Shown here: positions 37,851 to 48,534 of the stretch, in pieces
How positions within the stretch are numbered: position 1 is the first letter of the stretch
Layout of the letters: every line of letters starts with the position of its first letter
Assembly (NCBI RefSeq): GCF_037975245.1
Contig: NC_092579.1
Span: forward strand, 10,816,678 to 10,880,677
Direction of reading: 5' to 3'
Source of the DNA: Apostichopus japonicus
Lineage: Eukaryota > Echinodermata > Holothuroidea > Aspidochirotida > Stichopodidae
Length of the DNA stretch: 64,000 nt
Translations under genes and position numbers: made by a program
Notes under the pieces: generated by a model
Seen by the model: only the letters and a program-made list of their open reading frames with translations
The model's database searches: none
What the model was told of the DNA's origin: nothing

Positions 37851-39894
37851 GTATACAGTGTTTGACGAACACGAAACTTTCTTGTACTGTTGTGCACCCA
37901 TCTGATATTTTGTTTACTGTTCGTGACGTATTGTTTACGGCTTTGATCTCGGTTAGCATATTAGGCATATCTAGCTTTGGTAACATTGGCGGTTCCCCCG
38001 TGACGTCATTATCTTACGGAATTAGCTTGGTTATTAACTTAATTAAAACAGCAAAGAAACAATTGTAGAAATCCAAATTTGGAAAATAGGGTTTTAATAT
38101 GTAGCTTTTCAATTTGTGTAAGTTTGAAGGAAATCTGTTACGTGTCACTTGACCTTTAATCATTTTGAACTTCTAAACCAGAAATGGTATGAGCATCCGT
38201 CTCATCCCACTCTTACGGAATAACTTTGAGAAAACAGGTGTATTGGACTATATAGGCTACAAAACATGTGCATTATTGTGTATAGCTGATCATGTGAAGG
38301 TTTATATAGAAGCACCCCTTCCTTCCGCAAATTGTTCTCATCTGTTATTTGTATATTTCAAATCAGCCTGCTGAACTTTGGTCCGGTAGTTAGCTATTTG
38401 TTGTCTACTGATGATTCAATGATTATGTATGTAAAAGGGTAAAGCGCCCTCGATCGGGTGAATTGACCGATAAGCCATTACTGAGAACGGTTAAATAAAT
38501 ACGGGCCAAAGAACCGGCCTTAATTTAATCGTAGCCATCCGTCTCGTCTACTAACTACCTACATAACACTATTCAAACATCTTACATCACTGCTCATTCA
38601 TTAGCCGTGCTGCTGGGGTATTTTTCTTTATTATTCACTTTTCTTAAAGAATGAGTACATCATTTATAGAAGGGCAATGAACAGCCTAGTAATGAGCAAA
38701 TAAGAAACCAGAAAGTCAAAGATTTAGTGATTCCTTGCCCATAGGAGAAATTTTGTTAGGGCTTTGATTTCAACTTGAGAGATTTGGATATATCATGTTT
38801 GTAGGTTATTCATAGTTTTGGCTGTATTGACCTTCACCAAAACAATAGGGATCATCGACATACCAAGTAAATATCAAAATCTTACTGCTTACTGCAAAGA
38901 TACTGGCCAGAGAGAACCTACAGGAACTTAGTAACTTACGTGAAATGCAGCTCGTATACCGGTTTCGTTGCGACACTTTTGTACGGATGCCTGATCCGGA
39001 CGACGAAATGATATAGGCAATAGGCTTGCGCATCATCATCGTAGGACATAAACATGTATGTGATGACAGTATGGTCGATGTCGGGTACCGTAGAATGGGT
39101 TTTCTGAAAACTACTTCTCTTGACCTCAAAGGAAATTTGACACGCATGAAATTCCACAGCGATTTTGTTCTCACCAAAGGCAATCTACGTGCTTTGTTTG
39201 TACATTAACGCAATTTCACTTTTAGAGTAATTTTTTACAAGTGTGTCAGACTTTCACCTCTGCTGACCTCAAATGACTGTTGACCCGTGTCCAATATAAT
39301 AGGGATCTTCAACACAATATGGGCCATCTACATACTACGTATGAAATCCTTCCTAGTTACCCCACCTATAAGATATTGTGTTTACAAGCAGCTTAAGAGG
39401 TTTTTAGTTTGACCTCTGGTGACCTCAAATGACCTTTGACCTCCACCAAAAACAATAGTAGTCTTTTTCCTAATATGGGTTACCCACATGTAGAGTATGA
39501 GGTAAATACAAGCTTCAATTATTGAGATATCGTGTTTTACAAGAAAGTGTCACATACACACACACGCACACGCACACACGCAAACCCACACAATCACCAT
39601 CGCATTGATTTCTTTAGCCTTTGGCAAGGAATCAAAAAGAGGCCTGTTTCTGGATATAATGCCCCAGAGAACTACAGGAACTGAAAAACATTGACTCAGA
39701 CTTTTCTATTTTATTCTTTTTATTTCAAAACAAAAATATAGTATAAATGTAAAAATACACGAGGTGCACAAAATATGAATATATAGGTTAAGAGAAAAGA
39801 TGTGATAAGGAGCTTGAAATAAACTTTATTGAAATGTACTGTAAAAGTCATTACAATCCCAGCTGCCTATACCACTCCACCCACTCCGAAGACT

Positions 39895-40184
39895 TAATAA
39901 TAGTAATAATGATGACAACGACGATTTTCTAATAATAATAATAATAATCATGATAACGATGATGACGATAATAATAGTAACAACAACAATAATAATACGA
40001 ATGATGATAATGACAATAATAATAATAGTAATCATAGTAACAACAACAACAATAATAATAATAACAATAAGAATGATGAGGATGACAATGACGATAATCA
40101 TAATAAAAGTAATAATAGTAAAAACAACAACAATAATAATAACAACAATAAGATTGATGAATAATAATAATAATAATAATTAAA
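39895..40184. repeat. AAT/GAT/AAC-rich microsatellite (right arm)
   Basis: Partner of the tract at 13140-13395, longer by some repeat units. No gene. Confidence 0.85.
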
Positions 40185-40293
40185 GGCATTTATACATTAA
40201 GTTGCCCATGGATTGGTGTACATGAAACTCTCGACCCGCCCACCCTCCCCACTTCACCCCTCCACTGGATGTGTGCAAGTTATCATGGTTCAC

Positions 40294-40411
40294 CAGTGGC
40301 CTCAGATGCAATTTGGTGCAATATAGCACACTTCAACACCCACTCCCCTCAACATTTTTCACGAGGGGGGGGGGGGCTGGCGCCCCCAGCCCCCCGGTTC
40401 CTACGCCCTTG
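40294..40411. mobile_element. hAT MITE, 118 bp, 8-bp TSD TGGTTCAC (right arm only)
   Basis: The octamers 40286-40293 and 40412-40419 are both TGGTTCAC. The left arm has an uninterrupted single TGGTTCAC (in complement near 13028), so this is a clean insertion. The right end CCGGTTCCTACGCCCTTG matches the family at 5114-5490. The left end CAGTGGCCTCAG is shorter or mutated, so it looks like an internally deleted relative. Confidence 0.9.
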
Positions 40412-41121
40412 TGGTTCACTATTTCACTCAACAAATGCTGTAACATGCTTGGACCACATAAACACTGAATGCTCCAAACCACCGTACTTCAGATGTTGTC
40501 AGCAACTGTTTCCATCGTCGAGGCATTTCAAGTAACACACTTTGCATTGAATTGGTGCCTTCATGAATAAAATGCAGTCAAATAAACGAATAGTTGGAAG
40601 CAATACAATATATTTTGTAGATTTCAGGAAGTTAAAAAAAAAATCAACAACTGTTCATAACTTTCTGCAGATCATTTCTCATGTTTTTGCTTTGTCGTGG
40701 CTCCTGCTTCAAGGTGTCCTGGGTATTACAGGGTATTACAAGTCATTGCCCACAAAACCATGAGTATGAAGCATTGAATTCAATGAATTTTTAATTATTT
40801 CTTGAAGCTTATGCTCTTACTCATATGCTTTGATGATGCTATGATGGATGGCTAGTTCTCACTTAAAAAAGAACAAATTAAAACCATTAGATAAACACAA
40901 TCATTTCACAGACTGAGAGGTGCCTTGTACTTACTGCATTGGTCAGGAGAGAAAACCCGTAGGTTACCTTCATGTTTAAAGTTAAGTCTAAATTTTTCCA
41001 TTTCTTCTTTGTTTTAAATGATTTGCTTGTAACCCTATCAAGAATATTGTTTCCCAGAAGACATACTGTGTTTATGCTTCTAATTGGCAACACCTCTCAG
41101 GTTTAGTCAGATACCTCCAGC

Positions 41122-41430
41122 CAGGCGCATAGCCAGGAATTTGCCAAGGGAGGGGCGAAACTGTTGGCAAATTATCAGAGCCGTACATTCGGCATTGCAA
41201 ACTATCTAAGCGTAGCGCCACCATGGTTGGCGCGAAGCGTCCAACAAAATTTTGGCTAAAATGCCTCCCAGATGGCTGAAAAAGGCACTTCTCAGGTCTT
41301 GTAAGTTGCATCTTAGCATTTACTCTTTTGAAATTACTAGCGATATCATAAAAATATTAAACATTTTTTTTTTTAAATGCTCAAGGGGGGGGGGCGGCTA
41401 CCCCATTTCCCCCCTTTGGCTACGTGCCTG
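41122..41430. mobile_element. hAT MITE, right-arm copy of the shared insertion
   Basis: Inverted partner of the element at 12009-12320. Its flanking octamers have diverged by two bases (CCTCCAGC and CCCCAAGC), and its internal C/G run differs in length. Confidence 0.85.
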
Positions 41431-42182
41431 CCCCAAGCCCCTCAACCTCCACCCTAAAGCACTACAAAGTGCTGACTGGCAGGTGGTGGTTCCCAGTGTC
41501 AGCCACTATAGAATAACAATACTTGTCCATACTTTTGAGGGTGTTTTGGCACAGAGATTAGTCAAACTTTTGGCTTTAAAGGTAGTCAGTATAGGCCCCA
41601 AATTATAGCATGCTATAACTGCTAGAAGTTTTCAAAAAGTACTTTCCTGGAGGTCTTTACTATACAAACTGTTCTCAGAAATTGTTAAGGAACATACAAG
41701 ATGACTAAATGTCCCAGTTAGGAAATTTGCTTGAAGTTTGTAATAAAAAAAGTTTAAGAATTTTGAACAGAGGTGACCACATTTGAATATCTAGCATAGT
41801 TGGGGCCAATATAGTATACCTTCAGGAGGAACCCCACCTGGAATTAGTGATTTACTTGAAACACTCTCAATGCATATCTATTTTCTTTACCGGGCCTCTA
41901 TATTGCACAAAACATTTTACCATTAACTTTTTCCTTGCAAGAATATAAAGAAATTCCAAGAGACCTTTACATAGCCACAGGAACAGTGACACCAATTTAT
42001 GTGTTCATTATGCTGTCCCCAATTCCCACCCCACTCACTTCCTCACATGTTGTCATTTTGTAATATATTATCAAGGGATGAATTGCTATTGCAGTTGAAG
42101 TCTCCTTTTTACTGGACACTGCCTTGATATACCATTCTATATGAGATCAACCTCACCTTCTAGTTTACAGACACACTCACTT

Positions 42183-42297
42183 TAAGCATTGTAATCGGGT
42201 CTGAGTGTTTGTGTCTTCAGTCTTTTTCTCTCTCTATAGGGTCCTTGATCGGGACTTAAGTGTCCCTCCTGATCCTTTTTTTCTACTAAACTAAACT
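42183..42297 (+). mobile_element. LINE/SINE-like 3' tail (right arm only)
   Basis: About 115 bp with no left-arm counterpart. It has CCTTGATCGGGACTTAAG-type hairpin sequence and ends in a simple tail, CTAAACTAAACTA, as retrotransposed 3' ends often do. A similar arrangement, a GACCAGGGGTTAAACTCC hairpin followed by TTTGATTTGATTTG, is at 52950-53020. Confidence 0.55.
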
Positions 42298-42390
42298 ATG
42301 CCCAACATTAACTCAACAGTATGTGGATATGAATCCAATTATTCATAAAGTACCTGCACTTTTTCTTTTTCTTTATATATTAGTTATCTG

Positions 42391-44265
42391 ATATTAGTTA
42401 TGATGACTTTAAATTTACCAATACCATTCACATTTGCTGTGTAGAGTGATGGACACTAGAAAGCGAGATTATCACAGAGAAAATTCCTATGTAGACAATG
42501 TGAGGAAATTCAACGAGAGCTTTGCCACTGAAAACTCCTGTAATTCCTTTTGTTACAAGTCTCATGATGGTGCCGAATACTTGAACTTCTTTTTGGAAAC
42601 TGTTTGGCTGTATGATATCTGTTGATGGAATTGAACCACCTGCTGAATGAATTCTGCATCACCAGAACAGATTATATAATGGCCTAACAAGTTCCAAAAA
42701 AAAAATCAATTTGGTCTATATCTTAGCACCTGGAACTTTAAAACTGAAGTCCAATTTTGGAGTTGAATGTCAAAAACAAATCATCAAGGGCAGCGGAAGC
42801 ACTTTTAATCTGGGGGGGGGGGGGGGGCACCGACATCAAAGGGCACTTTGCAGAAATTTGATTGGACTGATGCAGCCTTATATTTAGTACCCTTTATAAC
42901 TCATATTGTATTATCTTATTTGCGTATACACATCACTCCATTAACGCCCCCCCCCCCCTCAAGGAAAATATGAATACTAGCACTGCAATATCCAATGTGC
43001 AAATTGGGAAACAAGGAACAAGTTTTCTTTTGAGACGAAATGAGGTGAAATCATGCTAGTTGCTAATGTAGGAATCTTCCGAATTAGAGTTTATTTCTTG
43101 TTAACATCTTAACAATTTTTTTCCATTCGAAATAGCTTTGAGTTTAACCCACAGAAATTCATAAAAAGTCAGCAGCGTAGTCAGGATTTGCAAAGTTGTA
43201 TGCACGACTATCTGAGCGGAGCACCAACATCGGTTGGCGCGGAGCGTAAAAGAAAATTTTTGGTTTAACAAACCCCTCAGATGGCCGGAAACGGCCCTTC
43301 CCGAGTGTTCATTCTGGTTCCTTGGCCTCTTGCTAACTTGAGACACCTCATTTTTTATGTACATAAAGGCCACATTTTTAACCTGAGGAAAAGTTTGGGG
43401 GGGGGGGCAAGTGCCCCCTGTGCCCTCGGTTCCGCCATCCATGCAAATCATCCCTCAATACAAATGCCAAACATAGTACTGTAGGGAATGAAACTTTGGA
43501 GAACCATCTGCAGGGGGATGAATGAATGAAAATGATGAATCAGTCATGGATGTGGAGTAAATCTCCATTATATGGGAAATACATTTGCAGACAATGTTAT
43601 TAATGGCCAATCACAATTTACAAAGAATATCATAACATGTACAGGCCTATTTAAGTTGAATGAGGTTACACAGTTGGAGACATTGCATTTCAATATCTCA
43701 ATCAGACCATTGTTTGTCTTCAAATCTATCATGTTTCTGAAATATCATGGGGAAATAGGAATAATTAATATTCTCTTGTTTGAAAAAAACGTAGGACTGG
43801 AGAAGAAACATTATATAGCCTAGGCCTAACTGCCTGGAAGATCCACACACGAATCTTCAACACGTCCCTCATCATGAGTTTCGTTTTCAGATAATTAGGC
43901 CTAGGTACAAGTGCCATACGAGCTGTAACATTAACATTAAGTGTTAGGCCTTTGCCTATTTAATTATTAGCCTAGGGCCTAGCCTACTCCAGTCTCACGT
44001 CTCTCTCAGTCTCAGTGAATCAGTGTGTAACTTGAAGTCATATGGACGAATTGTGAAGTAACGCAATAACGTTATTCTGTGAAAATCCGACCACTTTTAC
44101 TTGGTAGTCCTCAGCACAGTCACCGGGCACACTTGCATTGCGTTCATATCAAAAATAGGTACTGCATGAAGGCTTCACTTTGGTTGTTCAGCGTAATAAA
44201 GTGACTGTAAGTATAGGCCTTGGTTATTACATACGTAAGTCCGTGCACTGAGATCGGGGTCGGCA
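42391..44265. other. Intergenic with a decayed MITE
   Basis: No gene recognised. G- and C-runs lie near 42813-42828 and 42947-42958. A degraded MITE starts near 43170 (CAGCAGCGTAGTCAGG), holds the conserved MITE core at 43208-43312 and a G run at 43397-43407, and ends indistinctly near 43440. Confidence 0.45.
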
Positions 44266-44395
44266 TAAGTTTACACATGGGCGCATGCAGACATGTTGTT
44301 TATCCAGGAAATGCCTGCGATTGGCTGAAACCCTAAGTCTTTTCTGAGATCTATTTTGATTGGTGCCAACATTCTGTGACAACGTCGTAGTGGGT
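44266..44395 (-). repeat. Second copy of the palindrome-spacer sequence
   Basis: In reverse complement this resembles 23838-23960, sharing CACCAATCAAAA, GTTTCAGCCAATCGC, ATGTCTGC and GCGCCCAT. It shows the spacer contains a dispersed repeat of unknown type. Confidence 0.65.
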
Positions 44396-44401
44396 CAGAC
44401 T

Positions 44402-44423
44402 CACTGATCTGTACAGATCAGTG
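44402..44423. repeat. Perfect 22-nt palindrome
   Basis: Positions 44402-44412 (CACTGATCTGT) and 44413-44423 are exact complements with no loop. It could be a protein-binding site or a chance palindrome. Confidence 0.7.
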
Positions 44424-44784
44424 GTCAGACTTCCAGCTGATCTTGGAAACACAATGTTGCGCAATGACATTGGTGGGTGCGTCATCTATCGACCAATCAA
44501 AATCGGTCCCCCAACAGCTCTCTAAATATACACTTGCCCGCGACACATTGGGCGTAACTTGTAAACAAACCTCATTGCTCAGTAGTAAACAATTTTCGTA
44601 CGCTGCTTCTGGGAGGTCTTAACGGGGTCTAAAAATGCCTCAATTGACCAAATTTTTACACCACAGGTATTTCCATTCATGCTCTACACCATGCAAGTCA
44701 TATCTTGATTGATAAGATATCACAAAATATGTTCTCCTGTTGCTTTTTGGCACTTTTCGTGAAATAGGAGGATACTTTGGGCGG

Positions 44785-45505
44785 ATTGATATAGACTTTA
44801 ATAGGCAACGAGTTTTAATGAATCTGGAGAAACTATCACACAGTAAATACGCGCGTACGCGTGTACCATGTATGGAGGGTCATGTGATGTATTCCAGGGT
44901 GGTACTAATATACTACTCTCCCTATTACGCATGATGATTTCACCCAACTAGTACGTAAATGTGCTTGCGTGCTTAGAGCAGCAGACGACACCCGTTACCT
45001 AGCAATAACCATGCCTGTAGCCTAACGTGATAGCTACATTCCCGTCGAGTAGCATTAGGCTCTGTTCCATGGAGAATTCCGTGGTTGCACTGAACTAAAC
45101 ATTTCCCCACATTTCCCATTTCTTCATTCACTTATAGCGTGTAGTAATAACGTTAGGCCATATGAGACAAGGCTTGCCCCTTGAGCTGTATTAATAAGTA
45201 AGATCTATTATGTAGAATGCCTGCCTTCATTCATAGAAAATACGGTTGAACGTTAGCATATTAGCACTATTTCCTAGGCCTGAAGTACCAGTACCTTCTT
45301 ATGCCGTTAGTTCCCATGTCCGAACCGACCAATCTTTCACGAAGTCACTAACACTGTTCTCGAACTGCTACAGAGAAATATCAGTATAGTACCACCCTGG
45401 AACATATCACATGACCCTCCATACATGGTACGCGCGCACCCAATTGACATGAATCCTCCAGACTCACTTAACTCGTTGTTAATAGGTGGATGCCACCTTC
45501 GGCGA
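44785..45505. repeat. Inverted repeat pair flanking about 460 bp
   Basis: The left arm, about 44785-44925, contains GTACCATGTATGGAGGGTCATGTGAT and CCAGGGTGGTACTA. The right arm, 45383-45505, contains the complements with mismatches. This could be a foldback element or a local inverted duplication; no TSD was found. Confidence 0.6.
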
Positions 45506-45788
45506 TGCACAAGTTATAATATAAGAGAGAATTACGCAATAGATAGCTGATAGGATCGAGAATAGAAAGAAAATTTCTAAGGTCACAACTAGTTACTTGT
45601 TGTGGGCTTATTATATTGGCTTTTCTGCCTAGCTTATAATCCCTTTGTGTGTAAGATCTACTTGCGTCTCTTGAGAAGTTGAGGTTTATGCTAACCAGAC
45701 CAAAGTGAGTTTGAGAATCATCAAACCAGCAACGTCGTAGGCCTGCCGAGGTAAGACTAGTGTATAGAAATGATAGGCCTAACGTTTA

Positions 45789-46231
45789 TGGCAAGCCATG
45801 TGGGACAAACACCGCATAAAATATCCGCGTATTAATTCGAATATATACGCGTATTAATTCAAATATACATGTGTTTCACATGTATAAAGTTTCGCTTTTT
45901 GAAGCGATCTCGCGAGCCCGCCAAAACATTTATCGTTGGTATATGTACACAGCAAGAGCGGAAATGGTTTTTTCGTGTATATTCTAATTAATCCGTGCAT
46001 ATATTGGATTTAATCCCCATATGTATTTTATTTGATACGTGTATATGTTCGAATTAATACGTGTATATATTCGAATTAATACGCGGATAAATTCGAATTA
46101 ATACGCGAATATATTTAAGCCATATGATTGGCTAATAATATATATGCGTATATATATTCCAATTAATACGCGTATAAATTCCAGTTAATACGCGGATATA
46201 TTATGCGGTGTTTGTCCCACATGGCTTGCCA
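45789..46231. mobile_element. Foldback MITE, 443 bp, TA target site
   Basis: The terminal inverted repeats start TGGCAAGCCATGTGGGACAA and run about 45 bp. TA lies at both borders (45787-45788 and 46232-46233). The interior is made of degenerate repeats of a GTATATTCGAATTAATACGCG-like unit in both orientations. TA duplication fits the Tc1/mariner group among others; no transposase is present. Confidence 0.8.
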
Positions 46232-46264
46232 TATGCGACGGGTAATTAATGCGGAGCATTCACA

Positions 46265-46321
46265 TCGGTTGCACAATAGTTATTAATAACTATGGTGCAA
46301 CCGATAGTTATTAATAACTAT
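46265..46321. repeat. Tandem palindromes around ATAGTTATTAATAACTAT
   Basis: The perfect 18-bp palindrome ATAGTTATTAATAACTAT occurs at 46276-46293 and 46304-46321. The first sits inside a larger near-palindrome bounded by CGGTTGCAC and GTGCAACCG (46265-46303, one mismatch). Confidence 0.8.
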
Positions 46322-47421
46322 GGTTGCACAGATAAAATATACACCGGTCCCGGCTCTGCATGTTAGGCTGCATTTAATAGTATTAGTAGTATTACATGGC
46401 GGGCTCGTACTTGACAGATGAAGAAGTACAGTTCATGCTAGATCAATGGGGAAAGAGTTACCCTAAATGAGTGCCATTTAAAGGTAAAGTTAAAGGTGAA
46501 ATACCGGGATCATGCCTATCTCGTCATTTCTGTAATACAGTCAGTACGCGCGATATTGTCTAAATTGTAAGTGTACTGTAGTGTAACCTAACGTTAGCCC
46601 TTACAGTACGTTGTCAGATTTAGGTTAGGCCAGATTATTTTCCTGATGTGGTATTTACAGAAGCATTGTGGGCTCATAATTGACGCACTTCAGGATTTGA
46701 TCAACCATGTTTATCAAGAAAAAATCTAAATCACTCAACTGTATGTGTTTTTCATATATGTGTTTCCTCAGAAATGTAATGATCTCAAAGTATTTATTGT
46801 TCTGTGCATATGCAACGTACAATTGAGCAGAATTTGATCACAAAATGTCTGCCGTGTCCAGTTCTTGCATACCCCTAAATTGACACATTCCTCGATAAGC
46901 TAACTGTTTGCTACTGTATGCTCTGAGCACCTAAGCTCAGACAGGTCAGGTCCCAGAGAGTCGTGGTATTACGCTGAGGGTAATATTGGTTATTTTAGGG
47001 AGTAAGATTTCCAAATCCCCTAAATACGGGCAAAACTGGGGGGAGGGTGTTCAAAGCTTGAAAAAAAAAACAATTTGAAATGTATTCAAACTTATGAAAT
47101 ATGTAACTCTGCTTTGCTGCAAAAAGTTAAGATTGGCTGCTGTATCTTTGGTAGTAATATTTGAATGGTGCGTCAATTACGAAGGTGCGTCAATTATGAA
47201 GCCTTTAAATTAGGCTCGACTATACAGTAATTGCACATGCTGATGTTAAAGATAACGTACAGTTGGCCTACATTTTGTATGTGAAAAATAATAATAATAA
47301 ACAATTTACATAAAAGTAATTGAAAAGAGTTCAGGTCTGTTTTTCAAATTGAAGGTCATTGTTAGATTAGACTTTAGCCATAGAGTAGAATAATTTTGTG
47401 ACAAACCTGAGTACTATTACA
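46322..47421. other. Intergenic, no gene recognised
   Basis: A short frame near 46396 reads MAGSYLTDEEVQFMLDQWGK but stops after a few more residues; I could not extend or identify it. Confidence 0.35.
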
Positions 47422-47707
47422 GTGCCATTACCACAAAACTTGGACATCAATGGTAATTTGAAGAAGAACTGGGAGCAATTCAGATTGTTGTGGGACAGTT
47501 ACGTCACTCTGACTGAGTTGAATAAAAAAGATGAGGAGAAAATCCAGGTGGCAACATTTGTATAGGCCCTGAGGCATTGGAAATTTACAACAATTTGCCA
47601 TATGAAAATGCTGCACAAAAATTGCAAAAATAATGAGCTTATGCATATGCATAGGCGTAGGAGGCGGGGGGGCTGGGGGGGCTGCAGCCCCCCCAACAAT
47701 CTTTTTG

Positions 47708-48534
47708 GGTGAAAATTCGGGCAGTATGCTGGGAATTTTTCGGGCACCTACTGGAATAATAATAATATGCAATGTGTTTTTCTGGTTTTTTGGGGGTAAA
47801 AATTCGGCAATATGCTGAGAATTATTCGGGCATCTACTGAAAGAATAATAATTTGCAATGTGTGTTTTTCAATTTTTGGTGAAAATTCGGGCAATAGGCC
47901 TATGCTGAGAATTTTTCGAGCACCTACTGAAAGAAGAATAATTTGCAATGTGCTTTTGAAATATTTTGGTGAAAATTCAGGCAATATGCTGAGAATTTTT
48001 TCGGGCACCTACTGAAAGAATAATAATTTGCATTTTTTTCAAATTTTTTGGTGAAAATTTGGGCAATATGCTGAGAATTTTTCGGGCACCTACCAGTGGC
48101 AGAGCGTCCATACAGTTAGAGGGGCGATGACCCCTGACGGACTCAAATGGATTGCTGGAGCCCTTTTTACCACTTTTTACTTATTCGCGATTATTGACTT
48201 TTTTATTGCGCTCTCAAATACCTATTGACATTTTTCACATTTTGTTGGTGCAATTTTCTGACAAATGGCGATGACACCTATTTATTCTTCATTTATCTGC
48301 AAATTAGCAAGGCCCGGAAAGGGTCATTTCCGGCGATCTAGGGAGTATCTTTACTCAAAAATTTCTGTACGCTCCGCGCCAACCTGTGGTGGCTCTCCGC
48401 TTAGATAGTGTCAAAAGCGCCCCTACAGACCATTCTCTCTCCCCCCCCCCCTCTGACCAATACCCCTAGCTCCGCCACTGGCACCTACTGAAAGAAGAAG
48501 AATTTGCAATGTGTTTTTCAATGGTTAAACTTAT
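47708..48534. repeat. Tandem repeat of about 82-92 bp inside the MITE
   Basis: Five units follow the pattern GAAAATTCGGGCAATATGC, TTTTTCGGGCACCTACTG, AATAATTTGCAATGTG. The last unit is split by the nested MITE at 48094-48480. Confidence 0.85.
48094..48480. mobile_element. Nested hAT MITE, 387 bp, 8-bp TSD GCACCTAC
   Basis: The ends CAGTGGCAGAGCG and CTAGCTCCGCCACTG are inverted repeats. The octamers 48086-48093 and 48481-48488 are both GCACCTAC. It interrupts a tandem-repeat unit of the older MITE. It contains the conserved core (about 48306-48411) and a C run. Confidence 0.92.

Larger units (their letters stand above)
31924..38155. mobile_element. Kolobok-like DNA transposon, 6.2 kb, TTAA target site
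   Basis: TTAA lies at both borders (31920-31923 and 38156-38159). The ends are inverted repeats, AGGTCAAGCGACACGTA at the left and the complement of AGGTCAAGTGACACGTA at the right (16 of 17 match). The matching left-arm site near 14747 lacks the insert, with CTAA in place of TTAA when read in reverse complement. TTAA duplication fits Kolobok or piggyBac; a THAP domain and the C-terminal pattern on the - strand favour Kolobok. It holds two convergent broken genes: a cysteine-rich P2X7-tail-like gene (+) and the THAP transposase (-). Subterminal TGACGTCACGGGGG copies face each other at 32065 and 37995. It could alternatively be a non-autonomous relative carrying decayed genes. Confidence 0.78.
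23976..42390 (-). repeat. Right arm of the giant inverted repeat
   Basis: Reverse-complement partner of 11166-23775. It is about 5.8 kb longer because it carries a solo LTR (28317-29401), a Kolobok-like element (31924-38155), about 390 bp of unmatched DNA just after it (38172-38562), a 118-bp hAT MITE (40294-40411) and a LINE/SINE-like tail (42183-42297). Partly offsetting this, it lacks the left arm's 2.34-kb block. Outside these, order is conserved to the end at 42390. Confidence 0.9.

Noticed and set aside
31924-38155. piggyBac assignment for the TTAA element
   Set aside because: The ends do not start with the usual CCC/CCY of piggyBac, and the coding relics carry a THAP domain, which fits Kolobok better.
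11166-42390. The palindrome as a chimeric fold-back read (missed adapter)
   Set aside because: Such artefacts give near-identical arms. These differ by substitutions, a solo LTR, a 6.2-kb transposon and MITEs with clean target duplications. A haplotype mis-join remains possible.
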